Shown one piece after another: positions 1 through 9,860 of a DNA stretch of 64,000 nucleotides (its first letter is position 1; the number at the start of each line of letters is the position of its first letter). A program made the translations under genes and the position numbers. The stretch is from Rhizobacter sp. OV335 (GTDB lineage: Bacteria > Pseudomonadota > Gammaproteobacteria > Burkholderiales > Burkholderiaceae_C): NCBI RefSeq assembly GCF_900142965.1, contig NZ_FRCQ01000024.1, forward strand, positions 1 through 64,000. Direction: 5' to 3'. The notes beneath the pieces were generated by a model. That model had not been told where the DNA came from. It saw nothing but the letters and a program-made list of their open reading frames with translations, and did not search any database.

Positions 1-578
<578 letters not shown>

Positions 579-621
579 TTTTCGCGCTCCTAGCGGTCGA
601 GATTGACAGTGCTGAAAAAAC

Positions 622-696
<75 letters not shown>

Positions 697-763
697 AGGT
701 CTCTTGTGTCCTGTCGACACAGGGCTGACAACCTCTGGCAGTCAAGCCTCTGACGACACCTTG

Positions 764-837
764 TGGAGCGGGAGACGGGAATCGAACCCGCGTCATTAGC
801 TTGGAAGGCTAGGGTTCTACCATTGAACTACTCCCGC
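764..837 (-). tRNA. tRNA-Gly (TCC)
   Basis: Minus-strand cloverleaf with acceptor GCGGGAG/CTCCCGC, anticodon loop CTTCCAA (anticodon TCC), T-loop TTCGATT and encoded CCA at 764-766. Middle member of the Tyr-Gly-Thr-tuf unit. Confidence 0.97.
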
Positions 838-972
838 CCGGGAGCCCCACCCGCCCCGGCCGGGCCTCTCATCGAGACCTCACCGGAACGGTCTTGCACA
901 CAGCTCTTGCAACAACTACATCTAGCGATCTAACGTCCAGCGGTCTAGCAACTTGCAGAATATGTTTCGCCG

Positions 973-1058
973 TGGTGGAGGAGGCTGGATTCGAACCAGC
1001 GTAGGCGTAAGCCAACAGATTTACAGTCTGCCCCCTTTAGCCACTCGGGCACCCCTCC
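973..1058 (-). tRNA. tRNA-Tyr (GTA)
   Basis: Minus-strand class II tRNA of 86 bases. Acceptor is GGAGGGG paired with the 3' arm, anticodon stem CAGA/TCTG encloses CTGTAAA (anticodon GTA), and there is a long variable arm and an encoded CCA. First gene of the tRNA-tuf transcription unit. Confidence 0.97.
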
Positions 1059-1065
1059 GCGGCGA

Positions 1066-1101
1066 ACTCGGGACTATACATCGAGTTGAGGCCCCTGACA
1101 A
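1066..1101 (-). promoter_or_regulatory. Strong sigma-70 promoter of the tRNA-tuf unit
   Basis: On the minus strand, TTGTCA (1101-1096) and TATAGT (1078-1073) are separated by exactly 17 bases. Each matches the consensus hexamer at five of six positions. The predicted start is near 1066, eight bases before tRNA-Tyr. Position, spacing and strand fit a stable-RNA promoter; the start site itself is inferred. Confidence 0.75.
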
Positions 1102-1196
1102 ACCAGCGCCGCAAAAAACGCCGTCGCAGCGGCCGCCGGGCCCCGATAATCGCGCCCGCCGCGGCATTTTCGCGGGTGACACGGAGGAGAGACCCC

Positions 1197-1814
1197 ATGA
1201 AGAAGATCATCCTGGCCGCCGCGGTGCTCGCGTTGTCGGCCTCGGCCCACGCCCAGGCACAGCCTGACAACAGCGGCCCCGGCGTGCGGGTGCGCCCGTT
1301 CGTCGGCCTCGGCCTGACCTGGGGCGGCGACAAGCTCGACTCGGTCGAGTTCGAGGACGGCCACAGCACGTCGATCCGCGCCGGCGGCCTGGTCGACGTG
1401 AAGGCCGGCGTCGACGTGCATTTCGACAGCCCGTTCTCGGCGCAGATCAGCGTCGGCTACCACTTCCAGACGATCAACGGCGAGACGCGCAACGGCGACG
1501 ACGGCCGCAAGACCTTCGACCGCTATCCCGTCGAGGTACTGGGCCACTGGGACCTGAACGACCAATGGCGACTCGGTGGCGGTCTGCGCTGGTCGCAGAA
1601 CGCGAAGTTCTCGTCCAGCGGCGCGCTCGATGTCGGCAACGTCGAATTCGAATCGTCGACCGGTGTCGTGCTCGAGGGCGAGTACTTCATGACGCAGGCG
1701 ATCGCGCTGAAGCTGCGCGCCGTGCACGAGAAGTTCAAGCTGAAGGGCTACTCGACCGCGCCGGAGTACGACGGCAGCCACGTCGGCTTCTACATCAGCT
1801 ACTACTTCAACTGA
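1197..1814 (+). CDS. Small outer-membrane beta-barrel protein
   Basis: 205 residues. A Sec signal peptide (Lys-Lys, then Ile/Leu/Ala-rich core, likely cut after residue 19) is followed by alternating hydrophobic/polar segments with many Gly and aromatic residues. It ends ISYYFN, as expected for a small 8-stranded barrel of the OmpX/OmpW size class. A GGAGGAG ribosome site lies 7-13 bases upstream of the ATG. It is monocistronic, divergent from the tRNAs and convergent with ung. The exact family is not recognised and no ligand is inferred. Confidence 0.75.
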   Translation: MKKIILAAAVLALSASAHAQAQPDNSGPGVRVRPFVGLGLTWGGDKLDSVEFEDGHSTSIRAGGLVDVKAGVDVHFDSPFSAQISVGYHFQTINGETRNGDDGRKTFDRYPVEVLGHWDLNDQWRLGGGLRWSQNAKFSSSGALDVGNVEFESSTGVVLEGEYFMTQAIALKLRAVHEKFKLKGYSTAPEYDGSHVGFYISYYFN

Positions 1815-1833
1815 CGCCCGGCCGGCGGAAGCC

Positions 1834-2547
1834 TCAGCGGCTCCAGTCGATCGCGCCGCCGTGTGCCTGCAGGTGTCGTTGCGCCGCACCGAAGTGCCCG
1901 TTGCCGATGAAGGGCACCGGCGGGCGGCGCGCCGACAGCGGCGACGGATGGTTCGACGCCAGCAGCAACGCATCGGGCCCGCCGGTGTCGCGGATCAACG
2001 CGGCGAACTGCTGCGCATGCGCGCCCCACAGCATGTACACGCAGGGCCGGCGCCGGCCCGCGACCGCCGCGACGATGCGCTCGGTCAGCGGCTCCCAGCC
2101 ATGGCGGGCGTGGCTCGCGGGCGCGGCCTGCTCGACGGTCAGCGTCGTGTTCAGCAGCAGCACGCCTTGCGCGGCCCAGCCGGACAGGTCGCCGGTCGCC
2201 GGCGCTTCGCCGAGGTCGCGCACCAGTTCCTTGACGATGTTGCGCAGGCTGGGCGGCAAGGCCACGCCGGCCGGCACCGAGAACGCCAACCCGTGCGCCT
2301 GGCCCGGGCCGTGGTACGGGTCCTGCCCGAGGATCAGCACGCGCACGTCGGACAGCGCCGTCAGTTCCAGCGCGCGCAGCGGCGCGGGCGGGTAGACCAC
2401 CGCCCCGTCGGCGACGCGCCGATCGACGAATTCGATCAAGCCCTTGCCGGCGGCGGAGTCTCGCCACGGTTGCAGCACCTCGCGCCAGCCGGCCGGCGCG
2501 GCATCGAGCACCTGTGCCAGCGGTGTCGTCAGCGACAACGAACTCAC
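1834..2547 (-). CDS. ung: Uracil-DNA glycosylase (family 1)
   Basis: Removes uracil from DNA in base-excision repair. 237 residues, normal length. The water-activating motif GQDPYHG is at residues 74-80 (catalytic Asp76) and the HPSPLS loop with catalytic His200 at 200-205. LLLNTTLTV near 130-138 is the uracil-recognition strand with Asn. Its ATG overlaps the trpC stop by 4 bases, so it is the distal gene of the trpG-trpC operon. trpC-ung adjacency is, as I recall, common in Burkholderiales. Confidence 0.97.
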   Translation of the reverse strand: MSSLSLTTPLAQVLDAAPAGWREVLQPWRDSAAGKGLIEFVDRRVADGAVVYPPAPLRALELTALSDVRVLILGQDPYHGPGQAHGLAFSVPAGVALPPSLRNIVKELVRDLGEAPATGDLSGWAAQGVLLLNTTLTVEQAAPASHARHGWEPLTERIVAAVAGRRRPCVYMLWGAHAQQFAALIRDTGGPDALLLASNHPSPLSARRPPVPFIGNGHFGAAQRHLQAHGGAIDWSR

Positions 2548-3332
2548 CGGAACAGCTCGGCCAGCGCCACGCCGGGGTCCGGCGCCCGCATGAAGGCCTC
2601 GCCGACGAGGAAGGCATGCACGTTCGCGTCGCGCATGCGCTGCACGTCGGAGCGCGCGAGGATGCCGCTCTCGGTCACCAGCAGCCGGTCGCCGGGCACG
2701 TGCTTCAGCAGGCCGATCGAGGTGTCGAGCGTGACCTCGAAGGTCCGCAGGTTGCGGTTGTTGATGCCGACCAGCGGCGTCTTCAGCCGCAGCGCGCGAT
2801 CGAGTTCGGCGCCGTCGTGCACCTCGACCAGCACCGCCATGCCGAGCGCCTGCGCCTGGGCTTCGAGGTCGGCCATCTGCGCATCGTCGAGGCAGGCGGC
2901 GATCAGCAGGATGCAGTCGGCCCCCATCGCGCGCGCCTCGAACACCTGGTAGGCGTCGACCATGAAATCCTTGCGCAGCACCGGCAGCGCACAGGCGGCG
3001 CGGGCGGCCTTCAGGTAGTCGACCGAGCCCTGGAAGAACTGCCGGTCGGTCAGCACGCTGAGGCAGGCCGCGCCGTGCTTCTCGTAGCTGGCGGCGATCT
3101 CGGCCGGCACGAAGTGCTCGCGCAGCACGCCCTTGCTCGGGCTCGCCTTCTTGACCTCGGCGATCACCGCGGCCGAGCCGGCGGCGATCTTGTCGCGCAA
3201 TGCCTTCGTGAAGTCACGCAGCCCGCCGAGCGATTCGGCCTCGCGCCGCACCGAGGCTTCGTCGCGCAGCTTGCGTGCTGCCACGATCTCGTCGCGCTTG
3301 ACCGCAACGATCTTGTTCAGGATATCGCTCAT
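2544..3332 (-). CDS. trpC: Indole-3-glycerol-phosphate synthase
   Basis: Closes the indole ring of CdRP in tryptophan synthesis. 262 residues, the monofunctional length. The TIM-barrel motifs are visible: [10 protein letters not shown] near residue 60 with the catalytic Lys, VLRKDFMVD near 120, LVEVHDG near 165, VGINNRNL near 190 and LVTESGI near 220. The start overlaps the trpD stop by 4 bases and the stop overlaps ung by 4, indicating translational coupling. Regulation is probably through the leader at 6105-6170. Confidence 0.97.
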   Translation of the reverse strand: MSDILNKIVAVKRDEIVAARKLRDEASVRREAESLGGLRDFTKALRDKIAAGSAAVIAEVKKASPSKGVLREHFVPAEIAASYEKHGAACLSVLTDRQFFQGSVDYLKAARAACALPVLRKDFMVDAYQVFEARAMGADCILLIAACLDDAQMADLEAQAQALGMAVLVEVHDGAELDRALRLKTPLVGINNRNLRTFEVTLDTSIGLLKHVPGDRLLVTESGILARSDVQRMRDANVHAFLVGEAFMRAPDPGVALAELFR

Positions 3333-4363
3333 GCCGCCTTGAACTGGTTGGTCACCGCGACGAACTGGCTCAGCTTGGCCAGCGCCTTGCCCGAGGCCAC
3401 CGCTTCGCGCGCCATCCGCACGCCCTCGGTCACCGAGGACGCGACGTTCGCGCAGTACAGCGCCGCACCGGCATTCAGCAGCACGATGTCGCGCACCGGC
3501 CCGTCTTCATTCGCGAACGCACGCTGGATGCACTGCACCGACTCGGCCTTGTCGGCCACCTTCAGCACGCGGGTGTCGTAGACCGGCATGCCGAAGTCGC
3601 TCGGGTGCACCATGTACTCGCGCACCTCGCCATTCTTCAGCTCGCCGACCAGCGTCTCGCCCGACAGCGAGATCTCGTCCATGCCGTTCATGCCGTAGAC
3701 CACCATCACGTGCTCCGAGCCCAGGCGCTGCAGCACGCGCACCTGGATGCCGACCAGGTCGGCGTGGAACACGCCCATCAGCTGGTTGGGCGCGCCGGCC
3801 GGGTTGGTCAGCGGGCCGAGGATGTTGAAGATCGTGCGCACGCCGAGTTCCTTGCGCACCGGGCCGGCATGCTTCATCGACGCATGGTGGTTGGGCGCGA
3901 ACATGAAGCCGATGCCGCTTTCCTGCAGGCACTGCGCGACCTGCGCGGCATTCAGGTTGACGTTGGCGCCGAAGGCCTCGAGCACGTCGGCGCTGCCCGA
4001 ACTCGACGACACGCTGCGCCCGCCGTGCTTGGCGATGCGCGCGCCGGCCGCGGCCGCGACGAACATCGCCGCGGTCGAGATGTTGAAGGTGTGCGCCGCG
4101 TCGCCGCCGGTGCCGCACAGGTCGACCAGGTGCGTCGTGTCGGCCACCACCACCGGCGTCGCGAACTCGCGCATCACCTGCGCGGCGGCGGCGATCTCGC
4201 CGATGGTTTCCTTCTTGACGCGCAGCCCCATCGACAGCGCGGCGATCATCACAGGCGACATCTCGCCGCTCATGATGCGGCGCATCAGCGTCAGCATCTC
4301 GTCGTGGAAGATCTCGCGGTGGTCGATGACGCGGGCCAGGGCTTCGGTGTTGCTGATGGACAT
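3329..4363 (-). CDS. trpD: Anthranilate phosphoribosyltransferase
   Basis: Transfers the PRPP ribosyl group to anthranilate. 344 residues from the ATG at 4363; an upstream in-frame ATG at 4438 would add 25 unrelated residues and is rejected. Glycine-rich [13 protein letters not shown] near 107, KHGGRSVSS near 135 and the anthranilate-site [17 protein letters not shown] near 180-196 are present. There are 19 bases between the upstream threonine-aldolase stop and this start, while the downstream trpC overlaps. Confidence 0.97.
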   Translation of the reverse strand: MSISNTEALARVIDHREIFHDEMLTLMRRIMSGEMSPVMIAALSMGLRVKKETIGEIAAAAQVMREFATPVVVADTTHLVDLCGTGGDAAHTFNISTAAMFVAAAAGARIAKHGGRSVSSSSGSADVLEAFGANVNLNAAQVAQCLQESGIGFMFAPNHHASMKHAGPVRKELGVRTIFNILGPLTNPAGAPNQLMGVFHADLVGIQVRVLQRLGSEHVMVVYGMNGMDEISLSGETLVGELKNGEVREYMVHPSDFGMPVYDTRVLKVADKAESVQCIQRAFANEDGPVRDIVLLNAGAALYCANVASSVTEGVRMAREAVASGKALAKLSQFVAVTNQFKAA

Positions 4364-4382
4364 GGTTCGGCTCGTCAAGGCG

Positions 4383-5399
4383 TCAGGGGGACATGTGCTC
4401 GCGCACCGCGGCGATCGCGCGGTCGACGCCGGCGGCATCGACGTCGAGGTGGGTGACGAAGCGCAGCCGGTACAGGCCGGTGGCCAGCACGCCGCGCGCC
4501 TTCAGGTGGTCGAGCAGGCCAGCAGCCTTCGGGCCCTGCACGTCGACGAACACGATGTTGGTCTGCGGCGGCTCGACCGTCACGCCGGGCACGTCGGCCA
4601 GGCCCGCGGCCAGCCGCTGCGCGAGCGCATGGTCGTCGGCGAGGCGCTCGACGTGGTGGTCGAGCGCATGCAGCACCGCGGCCGCCAGCACGCCCGACTG
4701 GCGCATGCCACCGCCGAGCATCTTGCGCCAGCGGTGCGCGCCGTGGATGAAGGCCTTCGAGCCGACCAGCGCCGAGCCGACCGGCGCGCCCAGGCCCTTC
4801 GAGAAGCAGACCGACACGCTGTCGAAGTGCGCGGCGATCTCGCGCGCGGCGATGCCCTGCTTCACCGCGGCGTTGAAGAGCCGTGCGCCATCGAGGTGGG
4901 TCGCGAGGCCGCGCCGGCGCGCCAGGCCGGTCGCATCGGCCAGGTAAGACTGCGGCAGCACCTTGCCGCCGAGCGTGTTCTCGAGGCACAGCAGGCGCGA
5001 GCGGGCGAAGTGCGCGTCGTCGGGCTTGATCGCGGCTTCGATGTCGGCGAGCGCCAGCGTGCCGTCGGGCTGGTGCTCGAGCGGCTGCGGCTGCACGCTG
5101 CCCAGCACCGCGGCGCCGCCGCCTTCCCAGCGGTAGGTGTGGGCCATCTGGCCGACGATGTACTCGTCGCCGCGGCCGCAGTGGGTCATCATGCCGACCA
5201 GGTTGCTCTGCGTGCCGGTCGGCACGAACAGCGCGGCCTCCTTGCCGAGCAGCGCGGCGATGCGCTCCTGCAGCGCATTGACGGTCGGGTCGTCGCCGAA
5301 GACGTCGTCACCGACCTCGGCACGGGCCATCGCCTCGCGCATCGCCGGCGTCGGCCGCGTGATGGTGTCGCTGCGAAGGTCGACCACGCCGGCGTTCAT
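4383..5399 (-). CDS. ltaE: Low-specificity L-threonine aldolase (PLP)
   Basis: Cleaves L-threonine or allo-threonine to glycine and acetaldehyde. 338 residues, fold-type I PLP enzyme. Near the N terminus it has [19 protein letters not shown], then GTQSNL (phosphate/PLP loop), [10 protein letters not shown] with the PLP-binding Asp, and [15 protein letters not shown] with the Schiff-base Lys. The ATG overlaps the trpG stop by 4 bases. Its place inside the trp operon, between trpG and trpD, is unusual. Glycine supply also feeds one-carbon pools, but a link to tryptophan control is only inference. Confidence 0.93.
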   Translation of the reverse strand: MNAGVVDLRSDTITRPTPAMREAMARAEVGDDVFGDDPTVNALQERIAALLGKEAALFVPTGTQSNLVGMMTHCGRGDEYIVGQMAHTYRWEGGGAAVLGSVQPQPLEHQPDGTLALADIEAAIKPDDAHFARSRLLCLENTLGGKVLPQSYLADATGLARRRGLATHLDGARLFNAAVKQGIAAREIAAHFDSVSVCFSKGLGAPVGSALVGSKAFIHGAHRWRKMLGGGMRQSGVLAAAVLHALDHHVERLADDHALAQRLAAGLADVPGVTVEPPQTNIVFVDVQGPKAAGLLDHLKARGVLATGLYRLRFVTHLDVDAAGVDRAIAAVREHMSP

Positions 5400-5980
5400 G
5401 CGCGCAACTCCAGGAAGTTCTTCAGCATCGCGTGCCCGTGTTCGGTGAGGATGGATTCGGGGTGGAACTGCACGCCTTCGAGCGGCGTCTTGGTGCCGGC
5501 CAGTGCGGTGTGGCGCACGCCCATGATCTCGTCGTCCTGCGAGGTCGACGTGATCTCCAGCTCGGCGGGCAGCGTGTCGCGCTCGATCACCAGCGAGTGG
5601 TAGCGGATCACGGTGAACTGCTGCGGCAGCTCGGTGTAGACACCGCGCTTGTCGGTGGTGATGACGTCGGTCTTGCCGTGCATCTGCGTCTTCGCGCGGA
5701 TGATCTTGCCGCCCAGCGCTGCGCCGATCGCCTGGTGCCCCAGGCACACGCCGAGGATCGGCAGCCGGCCGGTGAACTCGCGGATCGCGTCGACGCAGAT
5801 GCCGGCCTCGGCCGGCGAGCACGGCCCGGGCGACAGCACCAGCCGGTCGGGCTTCAGTTCGCGGATGCCGTCGAGCGTGATCTCGTCGTTGCGGAACACC
5901 CGCACGTCCTCGCCGAGCTCGGCGAAGTACTGCACCAGGTTGAAGGTGAAGGAGTCGTAGTTGTCGATCATCAGCAGCAT
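5396..5980 (-). CDS. trpG: Anthranilate synthase glutamine amidotransferase subunit
   Basis: Supplies ammonia from glutamine to TrpE; may also serve PabB. 194 residues, class I amidotransferase. [18 protein letters not shown] is at the N terminus, the nucleophile Cys lies in [10 protein letters not shown] (near 79) and the His-Glu pair in [11 protein letters not shown] (near 170). First structural gene of trpG-ltaE-trpD-trpC-ung. Its partner trpE is more than 15 kb away (21234-22718). The 124 bases upstream hold a Trp-rich leader peptide and hairpins. Confidence 0.97.
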   Translation of the reverse strand: MLLMIDNYDSFTFNLVQYFAELGEDVRVFRNDEITLDGIRELKPDRLVLSPGPCSPAEAGICVDAIREFTGRLPILGVCLGHQAIGAALGGKIIRAKTQMHGKTDVITTDKRGVYTELPQQFTVIRYHSLVIERDTLPAELEITSTSQDDEIMGVRHTALAGTKTPLEGVQFHPESILTEHGHAMLKNFLELRA

Positions 5981-6076
5981 GTGCTCAGGCCTCTGGAATC
6001 AGTGGGTTCGGGGCGGGTGCCGGCCGACGGCGGGTGGATCGCGGGGTCGGGGGCAGGGGCGCGGCGGAAGACTGGA

Positions 6077-6128
6077 GCGCCCGCGCGGGCGCCATGAGGT
6101 GGGTTCAGGTCGTTGGCTTGCGCCAACG
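6077..6128 (-). promoter_or_regulatory. Attenuator-type hairpins before trpG
   Basis: Two perfect stems follow the Trp codons of the leader. The first is CGTTGGC/GCCAACG with a GCAA loop on the minus strand (6111-6128); it contains the second TGG and overlaps the end of the leader peptide. The second is GCGCCCG/CGGGCGC with a 2-base loop (6077-6092). The layout fits Trp attenuation, with a pause hairpin and then a terminator-like stem. No U-tract follows the distal stem, so termination may be factor-assisted. Pairing is seen; function is inferred. Confidence 0.6.
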
Positions 6129-6170
6129 CCAACCGCGGAGCGTCGCTGTGAATGAACGCGTGGAGACCAT
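6105..6170 (-). CDS. trpL: trp leader peptide before trpG (21 aa)
   Basis: A 21-codon open frame with two Trp codons (residues 14 and 16, the motif GWRWRK) four codons before the end, overlapping a perfect hairpin. This is the classic leader-peptide design by which ribosome stalling senses charged tRNA-Trp. The stop lies 125 bases before trpG. No good Shine-Dalgarno is visible. A CATAAT box ends 8 bases before the ATG, so the transcript could begin near the start codon (inference). It is the same length as the leader of trpE at 22908-22973. Confidence 0.7.
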   Translation of the reverse strand: MVSTRSFTATLRGWRWRKPTT

Positions 6171-6229
6171 GGGGCCGCATTATGGCCTCGGGCCGGCTTC
6201 CGAGAAAAGCCCTCCGGGATATTCCGGGG

Positions 6230-7300
6230 CTAAGGCTGGGGCGGCTGCAAGACGGCGTTCAGCGCCAGGTTCACGTAGTAGTTTCCGCGACCGACCTTCT
6301 GTTTGCGCACGAAACCGCCCTGCGTCAACGTCTCCAGGTACTTGGTCGCAGTCACACGCGAGACGCCCAGGTCGTTTTGCAGGAACTCGATCTTGGTGTA
6401 CGGGTGAGTGAACAGGTTGTTGATCAAGTCCTGGCTGTAGAACTTGTAGCCGCTGCGAATCCGATGCTTGTAGTCGAACAGCGCCGCCTTGATGGCATGA
6501 ATCGTCGCGATGGTCCGACCGGCGGTTGCTTCCACCGCCTCCAGCATGTAGAGCACCCAGTCCTCCCATCGATCCTGGTCGCGCACCGCTTGCAGAAGAC
6601 GGTAGTAGTCGGCCTTGGTGCGAACGATGTGGCTGCTCAGGTAAAGAACCGGTATGTCGAGCAAGCCTTCTTTCACCAAGTACAGGACGTTGATGAGGCG
6701 TCCCGTGCGCCCATTCCCGTCGTAGAACGGATGGATGCTCTCGAACTGGTGATGAATCAACGCCATCTTGATCAACGGGTCGACCGGGAATAGCTCGGGC
6801 TCGTTGACGAAGTGCTCCAGGCCACGCATCAACTCGACGATCTCGGACGGCGTCTGCGGCGGCATGTAGACCGTCTGCCCGCTCGAATCCTTGAGGGCCG
6901 TGCCAGGCAGTTTCCTGAAGCCGGCGTTGTTGCGCTCCAGCTCGGCCTGGATCTCGATGATGTGGTTGGCGGTCAGCAACCCGCTGTCACGCACCAGGTC
7001 GAATCCGACGCGCAGCGCCTGCCGGTAACGCAATACTTCCTTGGCCGCCGGGTTCGCAAAGGCCTCTGGCAGCACATCGTCCTTGAAGAGTTCGTCATGC
7101 GTGGTGACGATGTTTTCGATCTCGGAACTGTCCTTCGCTTCCTGGAGACCCAAGGTGTTGATCAGGATTCCCTGGTTCGGGATGGAGGCGGCAATCCCCT
7201 TCAACTCGGCAAGTGCCCGACTGCTGCTCGCCAACCGCTTGAGGATGGCTGGTGCATCGAAGCGCGCGGGATTGAGCTGTGGGAGTGGGGCGATGACCAT
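6230..7300 (-). CDS. Fic-domain protein with winged helix (class II Fic)
   Basis: 356 residues from ATG 7300; a longer frame to 7381 exists but adds unrelated sequence. Fic proteins usually transfer AMP to protein hydroxyls. The catalytic loop HPFYDGNGRTGRL has the His and the GNGR phosphate-binding residues. An N-terminal inhibitory helix motif SSEIEN matches S/T-x3-E-G/N, the self-inhibited class II type, so no separate antitoxin is needed. The C terminus (VSRVTATKYLETLTQGG) looks like a winged helix. Codon use and GC are clearly lower than in neighbours, suggesting transfer. Target unknown. Confidence 0.9.
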   Translation of the reverse strand: MVIAPLPQLNPARFDAPAILKRLASSSRALAELKGIAASIPNQGILINTLGLQEAKDSSEIENIVTTHDELFKDDVLPEAFANPAAKEVLRYRQALRVGFDLVRDSGLLTANHIIEIQAELERNNAGFRKLPGTALKDSSGQTVYMPPQTPSEIVELMRGLEHFVNEPELFPVDPLIKMALIHHQFESIHPFYDGNGRTGRLINVLYLVKEGLLDIPVLYLSSHIVRTKADYYRLLQAVRDQDRWEDWVLYMLEAVEATAGRTIATIHAIKAALFDYKHRIRSGYKFYSQDLINNLFTHPYTKIEFLQNDLGVSRVTATKYLETLTQGGFVRKQKVGRGNYYVNLALNAVLQPPQP

Positions 7301-7329
7301 GGACAGGCGACATGTATAGGAAAAGCGAT

Positions 7330-7363
7330 TTTCTATGCATGTGAGCCGCCATGCGCATAGAAA
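7330..7363. promoter_or_regulatory. Inverted repeat upstream of the fic gene
   Basis: TTTCTATGCATG and CATGCGCATAGAAA form an almost perfect inverted repeat (8 perfect terminal base pairs plus CATG inside) centred 46 bases upstream of the fic start. The C-terminal winged helix of the Fic protein makes it a candidate autoregulatory operator. Alternatively it marks the boundary of the inserted fic cassette. Symmetry is seen, function inferred. Confidence 0.5.
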
Positions 7364-7450
7364 TTCCGATTTCTTTGACATGTCCCAGGCACTCGTGCCG
7401 GGCAGCTGCTCGCCGCGCTCGGCGGGCTCGGCGGGCTATCATGCCGCCCA

Positions 7451-7661
7451 CGTTGGTGCTCGCCGCGGCCGTCCGGTCGCGGCAGTGAAACGGGAATCAG
7501 GAAGACGAGCCCTGCCGGGGCGGATCCAACCTGAGCTGCCCCCGCAACGGTAAGCGGACGCCCTCCCCGGAGAGCGCTCCCGTGCGAATCACCCACTGTC
7601 GGCCCCGCGCCGATGGGAAGGGTGCACGGGAGATGTCCGCCAGCCCGGAGACCGGCCAACC
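7451..7661 (+). ncRNA. Cobalamin riboswitch 1 (before cobB)
   Basis: Conserved B12 aptamer elements occur in order: GGTGC (7455), GAAACGGGAATC (7487-7498), the B12-box region GCTGCCCCCGCAACGGTAA (about 7534) and AGCCCGGAGACCGGCC (7643-7658). A closing P1 helix is GTTGG (7452-7456) with CCAAC (7656-7660). A CCCTGC/GCAGGG hairpin at 7709-7726 lies between aptamer and cobB and may be part of the expression platform. It should repress the cobalamin operon when B12 is plentiful. Confidence 0.93.
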
Positions 7662-7758
7662 CAGTGGGTGCGCGCCCGCGGCAACGCAGCGCATGCCTGT
7701 TCACGAAACCCTGCGGGGAAGCAGGGCGACGGCCGGTCTGTTGCGAGTTGTCCATTCG

Positions 7759-9063
7759 ATGGAAGTCCCCGAGCTGCGCCCCGTGCGCTGCCCTGCCCTG
7801 CTGGTGTCCGCGCCCGCCTCCGGCCAGGGCAAGACCAGCGTCACCGCCGCGCTCGCGCGCCTGCACGCCCGCCGCGGCCGCCGCGTGCGGGTCTTCAAGG
7901 CCGGACCCGATTTCCTCGACCCGATGATCCTCGCCCGCGCCAGCGGCTCGCCGGTGCAGCAGCTCGACCTGTGGATGGGCGGCGACGCGCACTGCCGCGC
8001 GCTGCTGCACGATGCCGCGCAGCACGCCGACCTGGTCCTCGTCGAAGGCGTGATGGGGCTGCACGACGGCACGCCGTCGACCGCCGACCTCGCGCTGCGC
8101 TTCGGCCTGCCGGTGCTCGCGGTGATCGACGGCAGCGCGATGGCGCAGACCTTCGGCGCGATCGCGCTCGGCCTCGCGAGCTACCGCGACGGCCTGGCGA
8201 TGGCCGGCGTGCTCGCCAACCGCGTCGCCGGCGACAGCCACGCCGCGCTGCTGCGCGAGAGTCTGCCCGCGTCGATGCGCTGGTGGGGTGCGCTGCCGCG
8301 CGACGAGCAGATCGCGCTGCCCGAACGCCACCTCGGCCTGGTGCAGGCCGCCGAGCTCGACGACCTCGACGCCCGCCTCGACCGCGCCGCCGACGCGCTC
8401 GGCCCCGATGCCGGCGAGCTGCCGCCCGCGGTCAGCTTCGAGCCCGGCCACGCGCCGCCCGTCGAGCCGCTGCTGCGCGGCGTGCGCATCGCGGTCGCGC
8501 GCGACACCGCGTTCTCGTTCCTCTACACCGCCAACCTCGCGCTGCTGCAGGCGATGGGCGCCAGCCTCGCGTTCTTCTCGCCGCTGCACGACACCGCGCC
8601 GCCGCCGTGCGACGCGATCTGGCTGCCCGGCGGCTACCCCGAGCTGCACCTGGACACGCTGGCCGCCAACCGCTTCATGCACCAGGCGCTGCGCGACCAC
8701 CATGCGGCCGGCACGCCGATGCTGGCCGAATGCGGCGGGCTGTTGCTGCTGCTGCAGGCGCTGACCGACGTGCAGGGCCGCCGCGCCGCGATGGCCGGGC
8801 TGCTGCCGGGCCACGCGGCGATGCAGACGCGGCTGGCCAGCATCGGCCTGCACGAGGCCGCGCTGCCCGAAGGCACGCTGCGCGGCCACAGCTTCCACTA
8901 CTCGCGGCTCGAATCGCCGATGACCCCGCTGTGCACCACGCAGCCGATGCGTGCCGGCCGGCGCGGCGAGGCGGTGTACCGCAGCGGCCGGCTGACCGCC
9001 TCGTACTTCCACGCCTATTTCCCGTCCAACCCGCAGGCCGTCGCGCGCCTGTTCACGCGATGA
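7759..9063 (+). CDS. cobB: Cobyrinate a,c-diamide synthase
   Basis: Amidates the a and c side chains of cob(II)yrinate or hydrogenobyrinate using ATP and glutamine (CobB/CbiA). 434 residues from ATG 7759; upstream in-frame codons run back through the riboswitch and are not used. Domain 1 has the P-loop-like SAPASGQGKTS near 17-27 and FKAGPDFLDP near 50. Domain 2 is a glutamine amidotransferase with nucleophile Cys in AECGGLLLLL and the C-terminal FHAYFPSN. First gene of a tightly overlapping operon; its stop overlaps cobM by 4 bases. Confidence 0.95.
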   Translation: MEVPELRPVRCPALLVSAPASGQGKTSVTAALARLHARRGRRVRVFKAGPDFLDPMILARASGSPVQQLDLWMGGDAHCRALLHDAAQHADLVLVEGVMGLHDGTPSTADLALRFGLPVLAVIDGSAMAQTFGAIALGLASYRDGLAMAGVLANRVAGDSHAALLRESLPASMRWWGALPRDEQIALPERHLGLVQAAELDDLDARLDRAADALGPDAGELPPAVSFEPGHAPPVEPLLRGVRIAVARDTAFSFLYTANLALLQAMGASLAFFSPLHDTAPPPCDAIWLPGGYPELHLDTLAANRFMHQALRDHHAAGTPMLAECGGLLLLLQALTDVQGRRAAMAGLLPGHAAMQTRLASIGLHEAALPEGTLRGHSFHYSRLESPMTPLCTTQPMRAGRRGEAVYRSGRLTASYFHAYFPSNPQAVARLFTR

Positions 9064-9860
9064 GCGCCGTGAACGCGATGTCGGGCCGCGTGTGGTTCGT
9101 CGGCGCCGGCCCCGGCGACCCCGAGCTGATCACCGTCAAGGGCCGCGCGCTGATCGAGCGCGCCGGCGCGATCCTGTTCGCCGGCTCGCTGGTCAACGAG
9201 GCCGCCACGCGTTGGGCCCCGCCCGGCTGCGTGATCGCGGACAGCAAGGACATGACGCTCGAGCAGATGGTCGCCTGGTTGATCGAGCAAGCCGCGCGCT
9301 GCGAGACCGTCGTGCGGCTGCAGACCGGCGACCCGGCGCTGTACGGCACGCTGATCGAGCTGGTGCAGCCGCTCGACGCGGCCGGCATCCCGATCGCGGT
9401 GGTGCCCGGCGTGTCGTCGGCGATGGCCTCGGCGGCCGCGGCGGTCGAGAGCTTCACGCTGCCCGAGGTCACGCAGACGGTGATCTTCACGCGCGTCGAA
9501 GGCCGCACGCCGATGCCGGCGGGCGAATCGCTGGCCGAGCTGGCGGCGCACCGCTGCACGCTGTGCATCTTCCTGTCGATCACGCTGCTGCACAAGATCG
9601 AGGCCGGGCTGCGCGAGGCCGGCTGGGCCGACGACGCGCCGATGCTGGTCGTGCACAAGGCGAGCTGGCCCGGCGAGGAACGCATCGTGCGCGGCACGCT
9701 GGCCACCATCAAGCAGCAGTGCCGCGAGGCCGGCATCGTCAGCCAGGCGATGGTGATCGCGAGCCCGGCGCTGGGCGCGCGCGGCTGGGCCGAACTCACC
9801 AAATCGAAGCTCTACGACGCTGCATTCACCCACCGCTTCCGGAAAGCGACCGCCCCATGA
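9060..9860 (+). CDS. cobM: Precorrin-4 C11-methyltransferase
   Basis: SAM-dependent methylation at C11 of (cobalt-)precorrin-4 (CobM/CbiF). 266 residues, tetrapyrrole-methylase fold. The N-terminal motif VWFVGAGPGDPELITVKG, the GDPALYG loop and VVPGVSSAMASAAA are the SAM-binding signatures. Overlaps cobB and cbiX by 4 bases each. Two close ATGs are available (9060, 9078); the first gives the overlap typical of this operon. Confidence 0.94.
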   Translation: MSAVNAMSGRVWFVGAGPGDPELITVKGRALIERAGAILFAGSLVNEAATRWAPPGCVIADSKDMTLEQMVAWLIEQAARCETVVRLQTGDPALYGTLIELVQPLDAAGIPIAVVPGVSSAMASAAAAVESFTLPEVTQTVIFTRVEGRTPMPAGESLAELAAHRCTLCIFLSITLLHKIEAGLREAGWADDAPMLVVHKASWPGEERIVRGTLATIKQQCREAGIVSQAMVIASPALGARGWAELTKSKLYDAAFTHRFRKATAP

